Notes: generated by a model from the letters alone, not told the origin. 64,000 nucleotides of DNA from Symsagittifera roscoffensis (GCF_963678635.1 NC_087070.1:23746933-23810932); one strand, 5' to 3'; positions 9,196-21,315 are shown, numbered from the stretch's first letter. Translations and numbers: made by a program.

Positions 9196-11400
9196 ATAGT
9201 TATTCTTATAGTTATCTTGAAAAATTTTAACCAATACAAAGCAAGAGGTCGCTTTCATTCATAGTCAAATCAAACGATTACTTAGAAAAAAAGACAATTA
9301 TCCAAACAGACCATTTTCCTGCATTTATAATTTTTGCAATAAATCAGAATTCAGAAATGCAAATTTATGACTTCGTTTTTTGAAATCATTATAAAAACTC
9401 AGTAATGCCATGAAAATTAGAAAAAAAATGATTATACACCATGATTATAACTGATTAAAAATGGGTTAAAACATCTTATACATCTTAAAATCGATTATAG
9501 ACAATGATAATCGATTATAATGGAATTTGAAAATCAAATAATTTGTCTCTGAATTCAAACCGCAGATATTACGCAGGGCTGAACTTGTTCCTTCGGGTTC
9601 TAGTTTTGCAGATCGCTGCAAAAGATAGAGTGAACAATTACTTTAGCAAAAAATAATCGATTTTCATAGTTTTTGTGAACAAAAAATAATCAATTATATT
9701 GAAACCGAAAATGGTGTATAATCCAGTGTAATGTATTTTAACGGATTTCAATGACTGTTTGAATGTTAAAAAAATCATTTATAATCCCCTAAAAATCCAT
9801 TTTTATATGTTAAATGTATCATGAAAATCAATTAAATGGCATAAGTTTTTCGACAGTATAGTTTTGATTTATTTGAACTTTAGTGCTGGATCTTTTAGTC
9901 TCCAATTTCAGCATTAACGACATATTGAATGAAATATTTTTGTTTTTGCAACCGTAATAAATTCAGCATTATTTTGACATATTTAGATGCGTTGAAAAGG
10001 TTTTCGGACAAGCCATTCCTTTGTTTCAAAACATCACAAATGGATTTAGAGCAGGAGACAGTGAGATTGCTCAAAAGTTGGTCATCTTCACCTCAGGTGA
10101 ACCTGACAACTTGACAAAAGTAGAAGAGGAACACGCGCTGTTCAATATACAGGTAGTAAAGTTAAATTTACTTTCACTATTGTAGGAAAATCACTGTTTT
10201 GAAACCACAACAAAGTGTCCAGAGAAAAAAAGGAAACGCTTACAAATTTTTATATATTATTTAGTATATTTAGAGGTGGCGCGTGGAATTGAAAAGTATA
10301 TCTTAATTAAACTCGTTTACTTTTTAAACAATTGCTTTCAGTTTCTTCTACTCTTGCACTCTTTAGTTGCCCCAAGTGAGCGTTTTTGCGGTGGGAATGC
10401 ACAGCAATGCCACCAAATCTTCACTGAATGTGATCTCAGGTTCTCCTTTAACAAGCTTGGCATACCGATCCTTCGACGATTTTCAAAAAGACGACAAGCA
10501 GGTTGGATTTTTCAACCTAATCAAGTCATTAGGAAAAAAAGATTGTGCCCCTAAAAGTATCGATATAACATCTAATTTGTACAATTAACCTCTGAATAAA
10601 AAAAAAACAATTACAATATCTACGCGAAGGAGCCAGATTGACATGCTGCGAAAAAGTTCCCGCACTCAGTAAAAAAAAAGAAACTAATCGATTATATTAC
10701 ACTTGCACTTTTATCAAAAGTATACGTTTTTATAAGCGCCAAATTTAGATGTTTAAAGACTTCATAATCTATTATAATGTTTTTTTTTCGTGACAATATA
10801 TTAATTTATAATCAATTATAATTGGTTTTAACTTTTTCGAAAATATCTCATAATCTCTTATAAACTATTATAATCTGTTTGGTCTATTATAAAAGATTAT
10901 GTTCCCTTTTTCTGTCAAAAATCATCAGAGCACAGAGTTTCACCACGAAGCAAAAGGTCCTTCATTTTAGTTGAAAGATTCCGGCTGTAGCTAAAAGCAA
11001 CTCTCCCAAACAAATCATGAATTTAAACCAATGCGACGATACTTTGGTGATTAAAACAAATTTAAATGTACATCAAGAAACAACTGTAGTCTTGAAAGAA
11101 TAAAAATAAAAACGCTATAAGTTTGAATTTATTTGAAAACTGTTAAAACTTTTCCCATTTTTCACCCAAGCCAACGTCTACAAAAAGGATAAAATATAAG
11201 CAACTCAGGTGTAATATCGAAGAAAAAATGGGCAAGCAAAAGAGATTATAATTAGTTATAATCAGTTATAATGGGTTTTTTCAGATAAGTTCATGAAATA
11301 AAAAATTCGGATAAAAAGTATAATCGATTAAAATTGTCTCGGAAGATAGATGGAGAAATAATTGATTAAAATCAATTGAAATGCAACTCATTTGAAAATA
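6780..11400. repeat. Dispersed ATTATAAT / ATTATAATCGATTATAAT palindrome clusters
   Basis: Runs of the near-palindromic ten-mer GATTATAATG or its variants recur at about 6780-6845, 7340-7515, 8500-8660, 9010-9165, 9430-9540, 9655-9840, 10685-10910 and 11240-11395, often head to head as ATTATAATCGATTATAAT. They continue through the first and second introns and upstream part of the vWA gene but stop before its last two exons. The spacing is irregular, so this is not a simple tandem array. Confidence 0.6.
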
Positions 11401-12281
11401 GGTTGATTTTTAAAAGGGAGGTTAAAATCGATTGTAAATTGGGTTGGTTGAAAAAAAAAGACTTGAAATTTCGAAACTTCAAAGCTTACTTTTTGGTGAT
11501 AATATTTGAAAACGCAATGAGCTGCAAAACAAAAAAGTATTTTAGGTAATGGACATTCAATAGAAGTCATCCACCTTCATCCAGCTACTTTGAAACTTGA
11601 CATTTTTTTCAAAAAAGGCTTTTTTGTACTGGAGAACAGTTTTTTGGTGTTATGAAAAAAAAATGCCCAGCACATACCAGCTCGTTAATTCCCATTCGGT
11701 TATTTTTTTGCTTTGAACAGGTAGCCGATATGCTCTGCAGAGGGTTGGCGTATATGCCATTGAAGGTGGGCAACGAAACAACGAATGGCCCAGATTACGA
11801 CAACTCTAATTACCATTACGAGAGTGAAATGAATCTAACGTATATGTTCATAAATCGCTGGAAATATTTCACACTAAATTACGATTCAGGAAGTCTCATC
11901 AGCATGAAGTTCAGATTTCAAAGCCAAATAATTGACGGCGCCCGTTTTGCACTGCATGTGTTTTTTGGGTTTGGAAACAACTTTCCCACCGCTATTCTTA
12001 ACGATTTCTTTCTAAAAGTCGAAGAAAATGAAACAAAAACGATTTTGATACGACCCAACCGTAAGCACAATTAACAAAAAAAAGTCACATTTAAATCGAT
12101 TTTGATTAACTTTTTTGTGTTACTCACACTCTTTTTATACTGTTATTTTATTACTATTACTCATACTTGTTTTTATACTATTATTCATACAGTTTTTTTT
12201 TCTCACAATGCTAATGGACGAGAAAACTTTTCAGTTACCCTGGTGACGTTTAAGCAACAAAGTTTCATAATTTGTTCATGA
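9988..12281 (+). CDS. 3' part of a vWA-domain secreted/surface protein gene (four exons)
   Basis: Exons 9988-10152, 10367-10501, 11721-12060 and 12235-12281 join in phase and encode about 229 residues. Introns are 214, 1219 and 174 bases. Residues 1-100 match the second half of a von Willebrand factor A domain: GDSEIAQKLVIFTSGEP (the strand with the TDG-like turn), then VSVFAVGMHSNATKSSL, then FDDFQKDDKQVADMLCRG, the closing helix. vWA domains act outside cells in adhesion or ligand binding. Several N-x-S/T sites (NITN, NATK, NLTY, NETK) fit a secreted path. The remaining ~125 residues, rich in aromatics, belong to no family I recognise. The exon holding the metal-binding D-x-S-x-S motif was not found upstream; the start is open. 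Nematodes have many vWA proteins joined to lectin or CUB-like domains, which is a guess here. Confidence 0.65.
10367..10588 (+). CDS. Alternative terminal exon of the vWA gene (read-through form)
   Basis: If the donor at 10502 (AAGCAG then GTTGGA, a weak site) is not used, the second exon runs on in frame as VGFFNLIKSLGKKDCAPKSI and ends at TAA 10586-10588. This gives a protein that stops just short of the last vWA helix. The extension keeps a sensible composition and is followed by AATAAAAAAA near 10594, a possible poly(A) signal. So there may be two 3' ends, or the open stretch is chance. Confidence 0.4.
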   Translation: MPQVSVFAVGMHSNATKSSLNVISGSPLTSLAYRSFDDFQKDDKQVGFFNLIKSLGKKDCAPKSIDITSNLYN

Positions 12282-12366
12282 CCCAATCCATTTTTCAGTG
12301 AGAAGTGAAAATTTGAATTTGTTGTTCGTAAAGTTATTTTGCATCGTGGAAAAAAATACCCTGGTC

Positions 12367-12372
12367 AATAAA
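12367..12372 (+). promoter_or_regulatory. Poly(A) signal of the vWA gene
   Basis: AATAAA lies 86 bases after the stop codon at 12279-12281 and is followed by an A-run. The position suits a short animal 3' UTR. No other AATAAA lies between it and the stop. Confidence 0.5.
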
Positions 12373-12399
12373 AAAAGTTCAAATCCGCAAACACGCTAT

Positions 12400-13120
12400 G
12401 AATTTTTGCTTTCAAAGCTTTTACAGCTTTTAAAGACTCGACTAGCCGGAAGATAATATTTTATAATTGATGGCAACTATTTGAGAGTCTTGAGTACTCT
12501 TATATAGGTCTTGGTGTTGTTTTTTTTTTTCAAGAAAAAGGTTGAATATTGTTCACGCTCAATTTCGATTTTTCGCGAAGTGACTTTTGTTTTTTTTCTT
12601 GCTCATTTCCTGTCCTTTGTTGCAAGGAGGGCAAACTACAATATCGCAAAGCGAAAGTATAAAGGTCGCGCAAAAAATGATCGACTACTAATTTCGAAAA
12701 AATACTAATTCTCATATTTGCCAGCGAATTAAAATTGTTACTATTCAATCTAGTTTCCTCAAATTGAGTTGATATTATAAAAAAAAAACAAGTATAAAAT
12801 GTTTCTGAAAGTCAAAAAATCCTAAAGGCAAAAATTTTTTTTAAACTCCAAAATTGATGTTTCTTTACAAAACAAATGGTTTTTTTTATAAGTTTCCTTG
12901 CGTTCCTTGCTCTATTCCCATTGTAAGTTGACTACGTTTTGAGTTTTTAATGCGTTCCTTTTTAAGAGCAAACTTGTTTTGTGAAGCACTTCGATAAAAT
13001 TTTTTCAGTTGATTTCATCAAAAGAGAGCCTATAATTTTTTTTTGAAAATTGAAAATGTTTATGAGCTTAAAATTGAAATATTATTACACAATTACACCA
13101 AAATTAAAATTATTTGTCTC
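12400..13120. other. Intergenic, nothing recognised
   Basis: AT-rich with T-runs at 12520-12600 and 12826-12842. The overlapping short frames on both strands between 12511 and 12748 have no protein-like composition, splice context or recognisable motif. Confidence 0.4.
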
Positions 13121-13127
13121 TTTTGTA

Positions 13128-13520
13128 GGATTTTCATAACAAATGACGGTACTTTTTTACGGATTTTTTGTAGATAACTGTATGAGTCAATCGTGAGTAT
13201 GTTTCTCACAGCTAAAAAAGAACTGAACAGTGTTCAAAATTATGATGGTGTGAAGTTATCTAGGACTTTCAAAACAAATGACGGTAATTTTTCACGGATT
13301 TTTGTAGTTAACTATATGAGTCAATTGTGATTCGTTTCTCACAGCTAAAAAAATTGAACTATTTCTGAAATTATGATTGTATGAAGTTATATAGGATTTT
13401 CAAAACAAAGGACGGTAATTTTTTACGGACTTTTTGTAGATAACTATATGAGACACTTGTGATTATGTTTCTCGCAGTTAAAAAAAACTGAACAATTTTC
13501 AAAATTAAGATTGCATGTTT
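13128..13520. repeat. Three-copy tandem repeat, about 132-bp unit
   Basis: Units start at about 13128, 13262 and 13393 with AGGATTTTCA-like heads, then AACAAATGACGGTA, TACGGATTTTTTGTAG, TATGAGTCAAT, GTTTCTCACAGCTAAAAAA and a GAACA...AAAATTATGAT tail. Spacing is 134 and 131 bases. Copies differ by scattered substitutions, so the array is not very recent. No coding frame spans the units. Confidence 0.8.
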
Positions 13521-13559
13521 TTGTTTAGAAATGTGCGTTTTAATTAAACGTCGTCTCAT

Positions 13560-15240
13560 ACGTAAATTGAAAACGAATTTTGATTAGTTTCAGATGTATT
13601 TTCCAAATCAACAAAAAACATGGGTAGCCGGTTACTATGCAAGTAGCTCAGAATGTTCAGACCATTGTCTTTGAAAACATACAGTTTAGAACGTTTTTTT
13701 TTCAAAGTTGGTGTAGTTTTTTCTGCTTCGTGTGATAAAAAGATCTGGCAAGACAAAATTCAGGCATATTCGACAGGCAAATTGGACAAAAAATGTGTAA
13801 AAAATGACCAGTAGAACTAAAAAAAATTAAGCAATTTACGAATTTTTTGAATTTTTTGGTTCCTAAAACAAAATTGACAACTCCAAAAACTAGTCTCACT
13901 TGTGCAAAATTTTATGTGGAGGTCTTAAATTAGGCATATTTCAGGTTGTGAGACCAGTTTAAAATCATAATTCTAAATCGGTTTTTCTTGAAACTAGGAG
14001 AACTTTTTTGCAGATTTCTAATTACGAATTACGACTCGAATTACGACTAAAAGGGCTTTATTTTGATATATCACTCAACCCAGTCCGATGATCATTTGTG
14101 ATACCTGATTTTGCGTGAACAAAAAAAGCTAAAAAACACCCGAACACAACGTTCTTCCCCATTGTCAATGGTCTGAACAACAAGTGATTGGCTACAAAAT
14201 GCGCTTAAGTCTTGAAACGACAATTTCAAGTTTGAATCAACCGTGGAATAATGCTCAAAAAAAATTATTTTCAAAAATCATTATAATTTGAAAAGTTAAT
14301 TTAAGCCACGTCAATCATAAAAAAAAGATTTAATGTTCATCTTTTGAGTGGTCTTTTTTCTGTTTTAGGCGATGTTCTTCTTGACGTGTGTGATAACAGT
14401 TAGTTTCTTCAACTTCTCAATCTTTTTTGGGTAGTTCTACTGAAATTTTCTGATAAAATTAGCAAGCTTGTGATTCGCACGTATAATTTTCTCACTCAAC
14501 TAGTATAATGGCGTTTTCCAAAAAAAGTTAGGGTTGCTACAACGTTACCTTGTTGACGTTACCACCGACTCCCAACAATAAAATCACAATGTGCGAACCA
14601 AAACACAATAATGCGACTGAGAAAAATACACATAATTTCGCGAATCAATTTTGTGCTCAAAAAAATAAACAAAAAATGAAAAATAAAATGATGTTTTTTT
14701 TTATAAAACCAACCGTATGCTTTTGTAAAATTGTTTCAGCTGGCTTGAAGTCTTTAATTATGATAACTATATAGAGAAAATAGGTCAGTTTCCTAGATGT
14801 TTTTGACTTTTGTAAAATAATCATTTGGTAGAAATTTCGATTAAAGTGTTTATTCTAATTGAGTGATTGCCTTAGTATTTAAATAATTGGCAATTAGCTA
14901 GTTTTTGACAAAATGTGTGGATATTTCCCAACGGGAAAAACCTTTGTTCCATTAGTTGCAAATTGAATTTACTATTCGAAAAAAGTCCATCACAAATTGT
15001 TCTAGAAATTTAAATAGCTTCAATAGCATCTTTGAAATTCGAAAGTTGTCACAAAATTTATTTTTTTTCTGCTTATCTTTGTTGATCGACTCTTTTCCAA
15101 ATGTATGTAGGCTATCTTTGTTTTTTTTGTAGAGCCACTGTTCCCAAAGTTGATTGACACTCTATCAGATGTTTCTAGAATACTGCATTGAAAGCATAAA
15201 AATTTTGTTCATCTTCTTGTCAAATTTTCATTCGCTTACT
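13560..15240. other. Intergenic, nothing recognised
   Basis: Short frames on both strands give Lys/Phe/Asn-rich peptides typical of AT-rich non-coding DNA. No pair of splice sites encloses a convincing exon, and no copy of other repeats in the window was found. Confidence 0.4.
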
Positions 15241-15249
15241 AACATAAAA

Positions 15250-15795
15250 AAACTGCTCGTATCAAGGCTGAGCCCTGAAAGTTCCGACTGCTTTTTAAGG
15301 TTTATGGAGCAGTAAAAACCTCTAAATACTAAATTGAATAAATAAAAAGTTAAAATTTCTCCTTCTTTTTTCTAAAGTTTGAAAATATTTTTGAAAACCA
15401 TCCCCCAACACGCCACATAAAGTACAAAAGGATAGACTTCGCTCCTTGTAACAATCAATTATGGCAAATAAGCTTCTTTCAACCAATTTGGAACACTTTC
15501 TAAGACGGATTAAATATCCGCTTACACGTTAATAGCGCGAAATATATCGCGCTATATTTGTCCCAAATTGACCAAAATGGAAATCTTTAAACACCCATAA
15601 ATTTACGAAAAATTGTCACAGGTAAATATCTTTTCAAGTTTAAGCTCAGGAAAACAATACCTTTTGAATGATATAGAAAAATTCCGTCACAAAAGGCTAG
15701 TTAAAAAGTCGAAATTTGTCTGAAGAAAAAAATCCACCCCGAGAACAAATGTTCCGTTACTTTCGTATCGAAAGCCGGAACAAAAAACTTCAAAG
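15250..15795 (+). repeat. Solo MULE TIR (third copy)
   Basis: Full-length relative of the arms at 2008-2520 and 4598-5140: AACTGCTCGTATCAAGGC at the outer end, CCCCCAACACGCCACATA, AATTATGGCAAATAAGC, CAACCAATTTGGAACAC, and CCCCGAGAACAAATGTTCCG near the inner end. It holds the best palindrome of the family, AGCGCGA AATATA TCGCGCT at 15534-15553, with perfect 7-base arms. No opposite arm or transposase lies within reach, so this is a single arm or a short non-autonomous derivative. Confidence 0.75.
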
Positions 15796-16232
15796 TTGTT
15801 TTTTTCCGTCAGCCGAAGTCAATGCACAAAATACCAATTTTTGTTAATCTTGTAATTGAAGTTTAAATATTTATTTTTTCTGTAAAATTTTTCTGATCTG
15901 TTATCATACTTTTATTTGAGCATAAAAAAATTCTTACAAAGAGTTCAGTTTCCTTTCATTTTCTATATCATGAGATAAAGTATTTTTTATACCTATTTTG
16001 TCAATTTGATTCTGAAGTCAGATTTGGCTCTACTTCTATCCATACATTCACTTTGATTCTCATAACAAATTTTAGTTCAATACTTTCAATGTGGTTATGT
16101 TTATGTGGTATAATTTTTATTCGGTTTATTTTGAAAACTGTTTTTGCATTAATGCTGTCAATACTTTCGATTTGATTCCTAAAACATTTTTTTTGAATTG
16201 TTATCATTACTTCCCGGGTTGACCGAAAATGT

Positions 16233-16357
16233 TAGTCATACAATTTTCATATATGGAAAAATGCTAATCATACACTTTTCATGCAATTCCATAAGTACAG
16301 AAAGTTGCACGAAAGGTCTAGGACTATTATTTTTCATATATGAAAATTGTATGACTA
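16233..16357. repeat. Short fold-back element with perfect 23-bp inverted repeats
   Basis: TAGTCATACAATTTTCATAT (16233 on, 23 bases in all) is repeated exactly in reverse complement at 16335-16357. The 79-base middle also has a partial copy of the arm (CTAATCATACACTTTTCAT). The form suits a MITE or snap-back element. It lies about 55 bases left of the satellite array. Confidence 0.75.
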
Positions 16358-16409
16358 GTATTTTTCCATAAAACAAAAATATTGATTTTTTACATTTTAA
16401 TTTCTGAAA

Positions 16410-19400
16410 TGTTTTTGGTTGTGTTCGTAACCGAACACAAATGACAGAAACCTTGGTTACACAAACGTAGTAACCAAAAGTTAGGCCGTCGCGCAATAAA
16501 AACGCATTCGAAACAGTCTGCATTCGAACCATCCTTTTGGTTGTGTTCGTAACCGAAAATAAATGACAGAAACCCTGGTAACACAAACATAGTAACCAAT
16601 AGTTAGGCCGTCGCGCAATAAAAATGCATTCGAAACAGCCTGCATTCGAAACATCTTTTTGGTTGTGTTCGTAACCGAAAACAAATGACAGAAACCCTGA
16701 TAACACAAACGTAGTAACCAATAGTTAGGCCGTCGCGCAATAAAATGCATTCGAAACAGCCTGCATTCGAAATATCCTTTTGGTTGTGTTCGTAACAGAA
16801 CAGAAATGACAGAAACCTTGGTTACACAAACATAGTAACCAAAAGTTAGACCGTCGCGCATTAAAAATGCATTCGAAACAGTCTGAATAATCTGAATAAT
16901 TACACAAACAATCTAACGAAAATAATGAACTTTTAAATTTTGGCAAATATTGTCAATGATGATTATTTCTAAAAAAATTTTGATTGTGTTCGTAACCGAA
17001 AACAAATGACAGAAACCCTGGTAACACAAAGGTAGTAACCAATAGTTAGGCCGTCGCGCATTAAAAATGCAATCGAAACAGCCTGCATTCGAAACATCCT
17101 TTTGGTTGTGTTCGTAACCGAAAACAAATGACGGAAACCCTGGTAACACAAACGTAGTAACCAATAGTTAGGCCGTCGCGCAATAAAAATGCATTCGAAA
17201 CAGCCTGCGTTCGAAATATCCTTTTGGTTGTGTTCGTAACAGAACAGAAATGACAGAAACCTTGGTTACACAAACATAGTAACCAAAAGTTAGACCGTCG
17301 CGCCTTACAAATGCATTCGAAACAGCCTGAATAATCTGAATAATTACAAAAACAATCTAACGAAAGTAACGAACTTTTAAATTTTGGCAAAAATTCTCAA
17401 TGATGAATATTTCTAAAAAAATTTTGGTTGTGTTCGTAACCGAAAACAAATGACAGAAACCCTGGTAACACAAAGGTAGTAACCAATAGTTAGGCCGTCG
17501 CGCAATAAAATGCATTCGAAACAGCCTGCATTCGAAATATCCTTTTGGTTGTGTTCGTAACAGAACAGAAAGGACAGAAACCTTGGTTACACAAACTTAG
17601 TAACCAAAAGTTAGAACGTCGCGCATTAAAAATGCATTCGAAACAGCCTGAATAATCTGAATAATTACACAAACAATCTAACGAAAGTAACGAACTTTTA
17701 AATTTTGGCAAAAATTCTCAATGATGATTATTTCTAAAAAATTTTTGGTTGTGTTCGTAACCGAAAACAAATGACAGAAACCCTGGTAATACAAAGGTAG
17801 TAACCAATAGTTAGGCCGTCGCGCAATAAAAATGCATTCGAAACAGCCTGAATAATCTGAATAATTACACAAACAATCTAACGAAAGTAACGAATTTTTA
17901 AATTTTGGCAAAAAATCTCAATGATGATTATTTCTAAAAAATTTTTAGTTGTGTTCGTAACCGAAAAAAAAATGACGGAAACCCTGGTTACACAAACGTA
18001 GTAACCAAAAATAAGGCCGTCGCGCAAAAAAAATGCATTCGAAACAGCCTGCATTCGAAACATCCTTTTGGTTGTGTTCGTAACCGAAAACAAATGACAG
18101 AAACCCTGGTAACACAAACGTAGTAACCAATAGTTAGGCCGTCGCGCAATAAAAATGCATTCGAAACAGCCTGCATTCGAAAGTAACGAATTTTTAAATT
18201 TTGGCAAAAAATCTCAATGATGATTATTTCTAAAAAATTTTTAGTTGTGTTCGTAACCGAAAAAAAAATGACGGAAACCCTGGTTACACAAACGTAGTAA
18301 CCAAAAATAAGGCCGTCGCGCAAAAAAAATGCATTCGAAACAGCCTGCATTCGAAACATCCTTTTGGTTGTGTTCGTAACCGAAAACAAATGACAGAAAC
18401 CCTGGTAACACAAACGTAGTAACCAATAGTTAGGCCGTCGCGCAATAAAAATGCATTCGAAACAGCCTGCATTCGAAATATCCTTTTGGTTGTGTTCGTA
18501 ACAGAACAGAAAGGACAGAAACCTTGGTTACACAAACGTAGTAACCAAAAGTTAGAACGTCGCGCATTAAAAATGCATTCGAAACAGCCTGAATAATCTG
18601 AATAATTACACAAACAATCTAACGAAAGTAACGAATTTTTAAATTTTGGCAAAAAATCTCAATGATGATTATTTCTAAAAAATTTTTAGTTGTGTTCGTA
18701 ACCGAAAAAAAAAATGACGGAAACCCTGGTTACACAAACGTAGTAACCAAAAATAAGGCCGTCGCGCAAAAAAAATGCATTCGAAACAGCCTGCATTCGA
18801 AACATCCTTTTGGTTGTGTTCGTAACCGAAAACAAATGACAGAAACCCTGGTAACACAAACGTAGTAACCAATAGTTAGGCCGTCGCTCAATCAAAATGC
18901 ATTCGAAACAGCCTTTATTCGAAACATCCTTTTTAGTTGTGTTCGTAACAGAACAGAAATGACAGAAACCTTGGTTACACAAACGTAGTAACCAAAAATA
19001 AGGCCGTCGCGCAAAAAAAATGCATTCGAAACAGCCTGCATTCGAAATATCCTTTTGGTTGTGTTCGTAACAGAACAGAAATGACAGAAACCTTGGTTAC
19101 ACAAACGTAGTAACCAAAAGTTAGAACGTCGCGCATTAAAAATGCATTCGAAACAGCCTGAATAATCTGAATAATTACACAAACAATCTAACGAAAGTAA
19201 CGAACTTTTAAATTTTGGCAAAAAATCTCAATGATGATTATTTCTGAAAATTTTTTAGTTGTGTTCGTAACCAAAAAAAAAATGACAAAAACCCTGGTTA
19301 CACAAACGTAGTAACCAAAAATAAGGCCGTCGCGCAAAAAAAATGCATTCGAAACAGCCTGCATTCGAAATGTCCTTTTGGTTGTGTTCGTAACAGAACA

Positions 19401-21315
19401 GAAATGACAGAAACCTTGGTTACACAAACGTAGTAACCAAAAGTTAGACCGTCGCATATTAAAAATGCATTCGAAACAGCCTGAATAATCTGAATAATTA
19501 CACAAACAATCTAACGAAAGTAACGAACTTTTAAATTTTGGCAAAAATTGTCAATGATGATTATTTCTAAAATTATTGTGGTTGTGTTCGTAACCGAAAA
19601 CAAATGACAGAAACCCTGGTAACACAAAGGTAGTAACCAATAGTTAGGCCGTCGCGCAGAAAAAATGCAATCGAAACAGCCTGCATTCGAAACATCCTTT
19701 TGGTTGTGTTCGTAACCGAAAACAAATGACAGAAACCCTGGTAACACAAACGTAGTAACCAATAGTTAGGCCGTCGCGCAGTAAAAATGCATTCGAAACA
19801 GCCTGCATTCAAAATATCCTTTTGGTTGTGTTCGTAACAGAACAGAAATGACAGAAACCTTGGTTACACAAACGTAGTAACCAAAAGTTAGACCGTCGCG
19901 CCTTAAAAATGCATTCGAAACAGCCTGAATAATCTGAATAATTACACAAACAATCTAACGAAAGTAACGAACTTTTAAATTTTGGCAAAAACTCTCAATG
20001 ATGATTATTTCTAAAAAATTTTTGGTTGTGTTCGTAACCGAAAACAAATGACAGAAACCCTGGTAACACAAAGGTAGTAACCAATAGTTAGGCCGTCGCG
20101 CAATAAAATGCATTCGAAACAGCCTGCATTCGAAATATCTTTTTGGTCGTGTTCGTAACAGAACAGAAAGGACAGAAACCTTGGTTACACAAACGTAGTA
20201 ACCAAAAATTAGACCGTCGCGCATTAAAAATGCATTCGAAACAGCCTGAATAATCTGAATAATTACACAAACAATCTAACGAAAGTAACGAACTTTTAAA
20301 TTTTGGCAAAAATTCTCAATGATGATTATTTCTAAAAATTTTTTGGTTGTGTTCGTAACCGAAAACAAATGACAGAAACCCTGGTAATACAAAGGTAGTA
20401 ACCAATAGTTAGGCCGTCGCGCAATAAAAATGCATTCGAAACAGCCTGCATTCGAAACTTCCTTTTGGTTGTGTTCGTAACCGAAAACAAATGACAGAAA
20501 CCCTGGTAACACAAACGTAGTAACCAATAGTTAGGCAGTCGCACAATAAAAATGAATTCGAAACAGCCTGCATTCGAAATATCCTTTTGTTTGTGTTCGT
20601 AACAGAACAGAAAGGACAGAAACCTTGGTTACACAAACGTAGTAACCAATAGTTAGGCCGTCGCTCAATAAAAATGCATTCGAAACAGCCATTATTCGAA
20701 ACATCCTTTTTAGTTGTGTTCGTAACAGAACAGAAATGACAGAAACCTTGGTTACACAAAAGTAGTAACCAAAAGTTAGACCGTCGCGCATTAAAAATGC
20801 ATTCGAAACAGCCTGAATAATCTGAATAATTACACAAACAATCTAACGAAAGTAACGAACTTTTAAATTTTGGCAAAAAATCTCAATGATGATTATTTCT
20901 AAAAAATTTTTAGTTGTGTTCGTAACCGAAAAAAAATGACAGAAACCCTGGTTACACAAACGTAGTAACCAAAAATAAGTCCGTCGCGCAAAAAAAATGC
21001 ATTCGAAACAGCCTGCATTCGAAACATCCTTTTGGTTGTGTTCGTAACTGAAAACAAATGACAGAAACCCTGGTAACACAAACGTAGTAACCAATAGTTA
21101 GGCCGTCGCTCAATAAAAATGCATTCGAAACAGCCATTATTCGAAACATCCTTTTTAGTTGTGTTCGTAACAAAACAGAAATGACAGAAACCTTGGTTAC
21201 ACAAAAGAAACAGCTTAAAATATAATAATTCTGTCTCACACAAACAATCGAACGAAATTAACGAACTTTAAAATTTTGGCAAAAATTCTCAATGATGATT
21301 ATTTCTAAAATTTGA
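16410..21315. repeat. Satellite array with 122-bp and 200-bp units and a 444-bp higher-order period
   Basis: The landmark GTGTTCGTAAC occurs 33 times. Spacing alternates between about 122 bases (short unit) and about 200 bases (long unit). The long unit replaces the short tail by GAATAATCTGAATAATTACA, CAATCTAACGAAAGTAACGA and AAATTTTGGCAAAAA before the next landmark. The order short-short-long, about 444 bases, repeats (for example 16984 to 17428, 18246 to 18690, 19585 to 20027), with irregular stretches. Two short-unit subtypes exist: one with ACCGAAAACAAATGAC, the other with ACAGAACAGAAATGAC. Long frames cross it on the minus strand, but they come from the unit arithmetic and are not evidence of a gene. 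Confidence 0.92.

Noticed and set aside
12511-12748. Overlapping frames on both strands
   Set aside because: Low-complexity Phe/Lys/Arg composition; no splice sites or homology signs.
16236-21243. Dozens of minus-strand frames with RLCYQGFCHLFSVTNTTK-type cysteine-rich repeats
   Set aside because: They are three translations of one satellite unit, change frame from unit to unit, and have no splice or start context. Treated as repeat, not genes.
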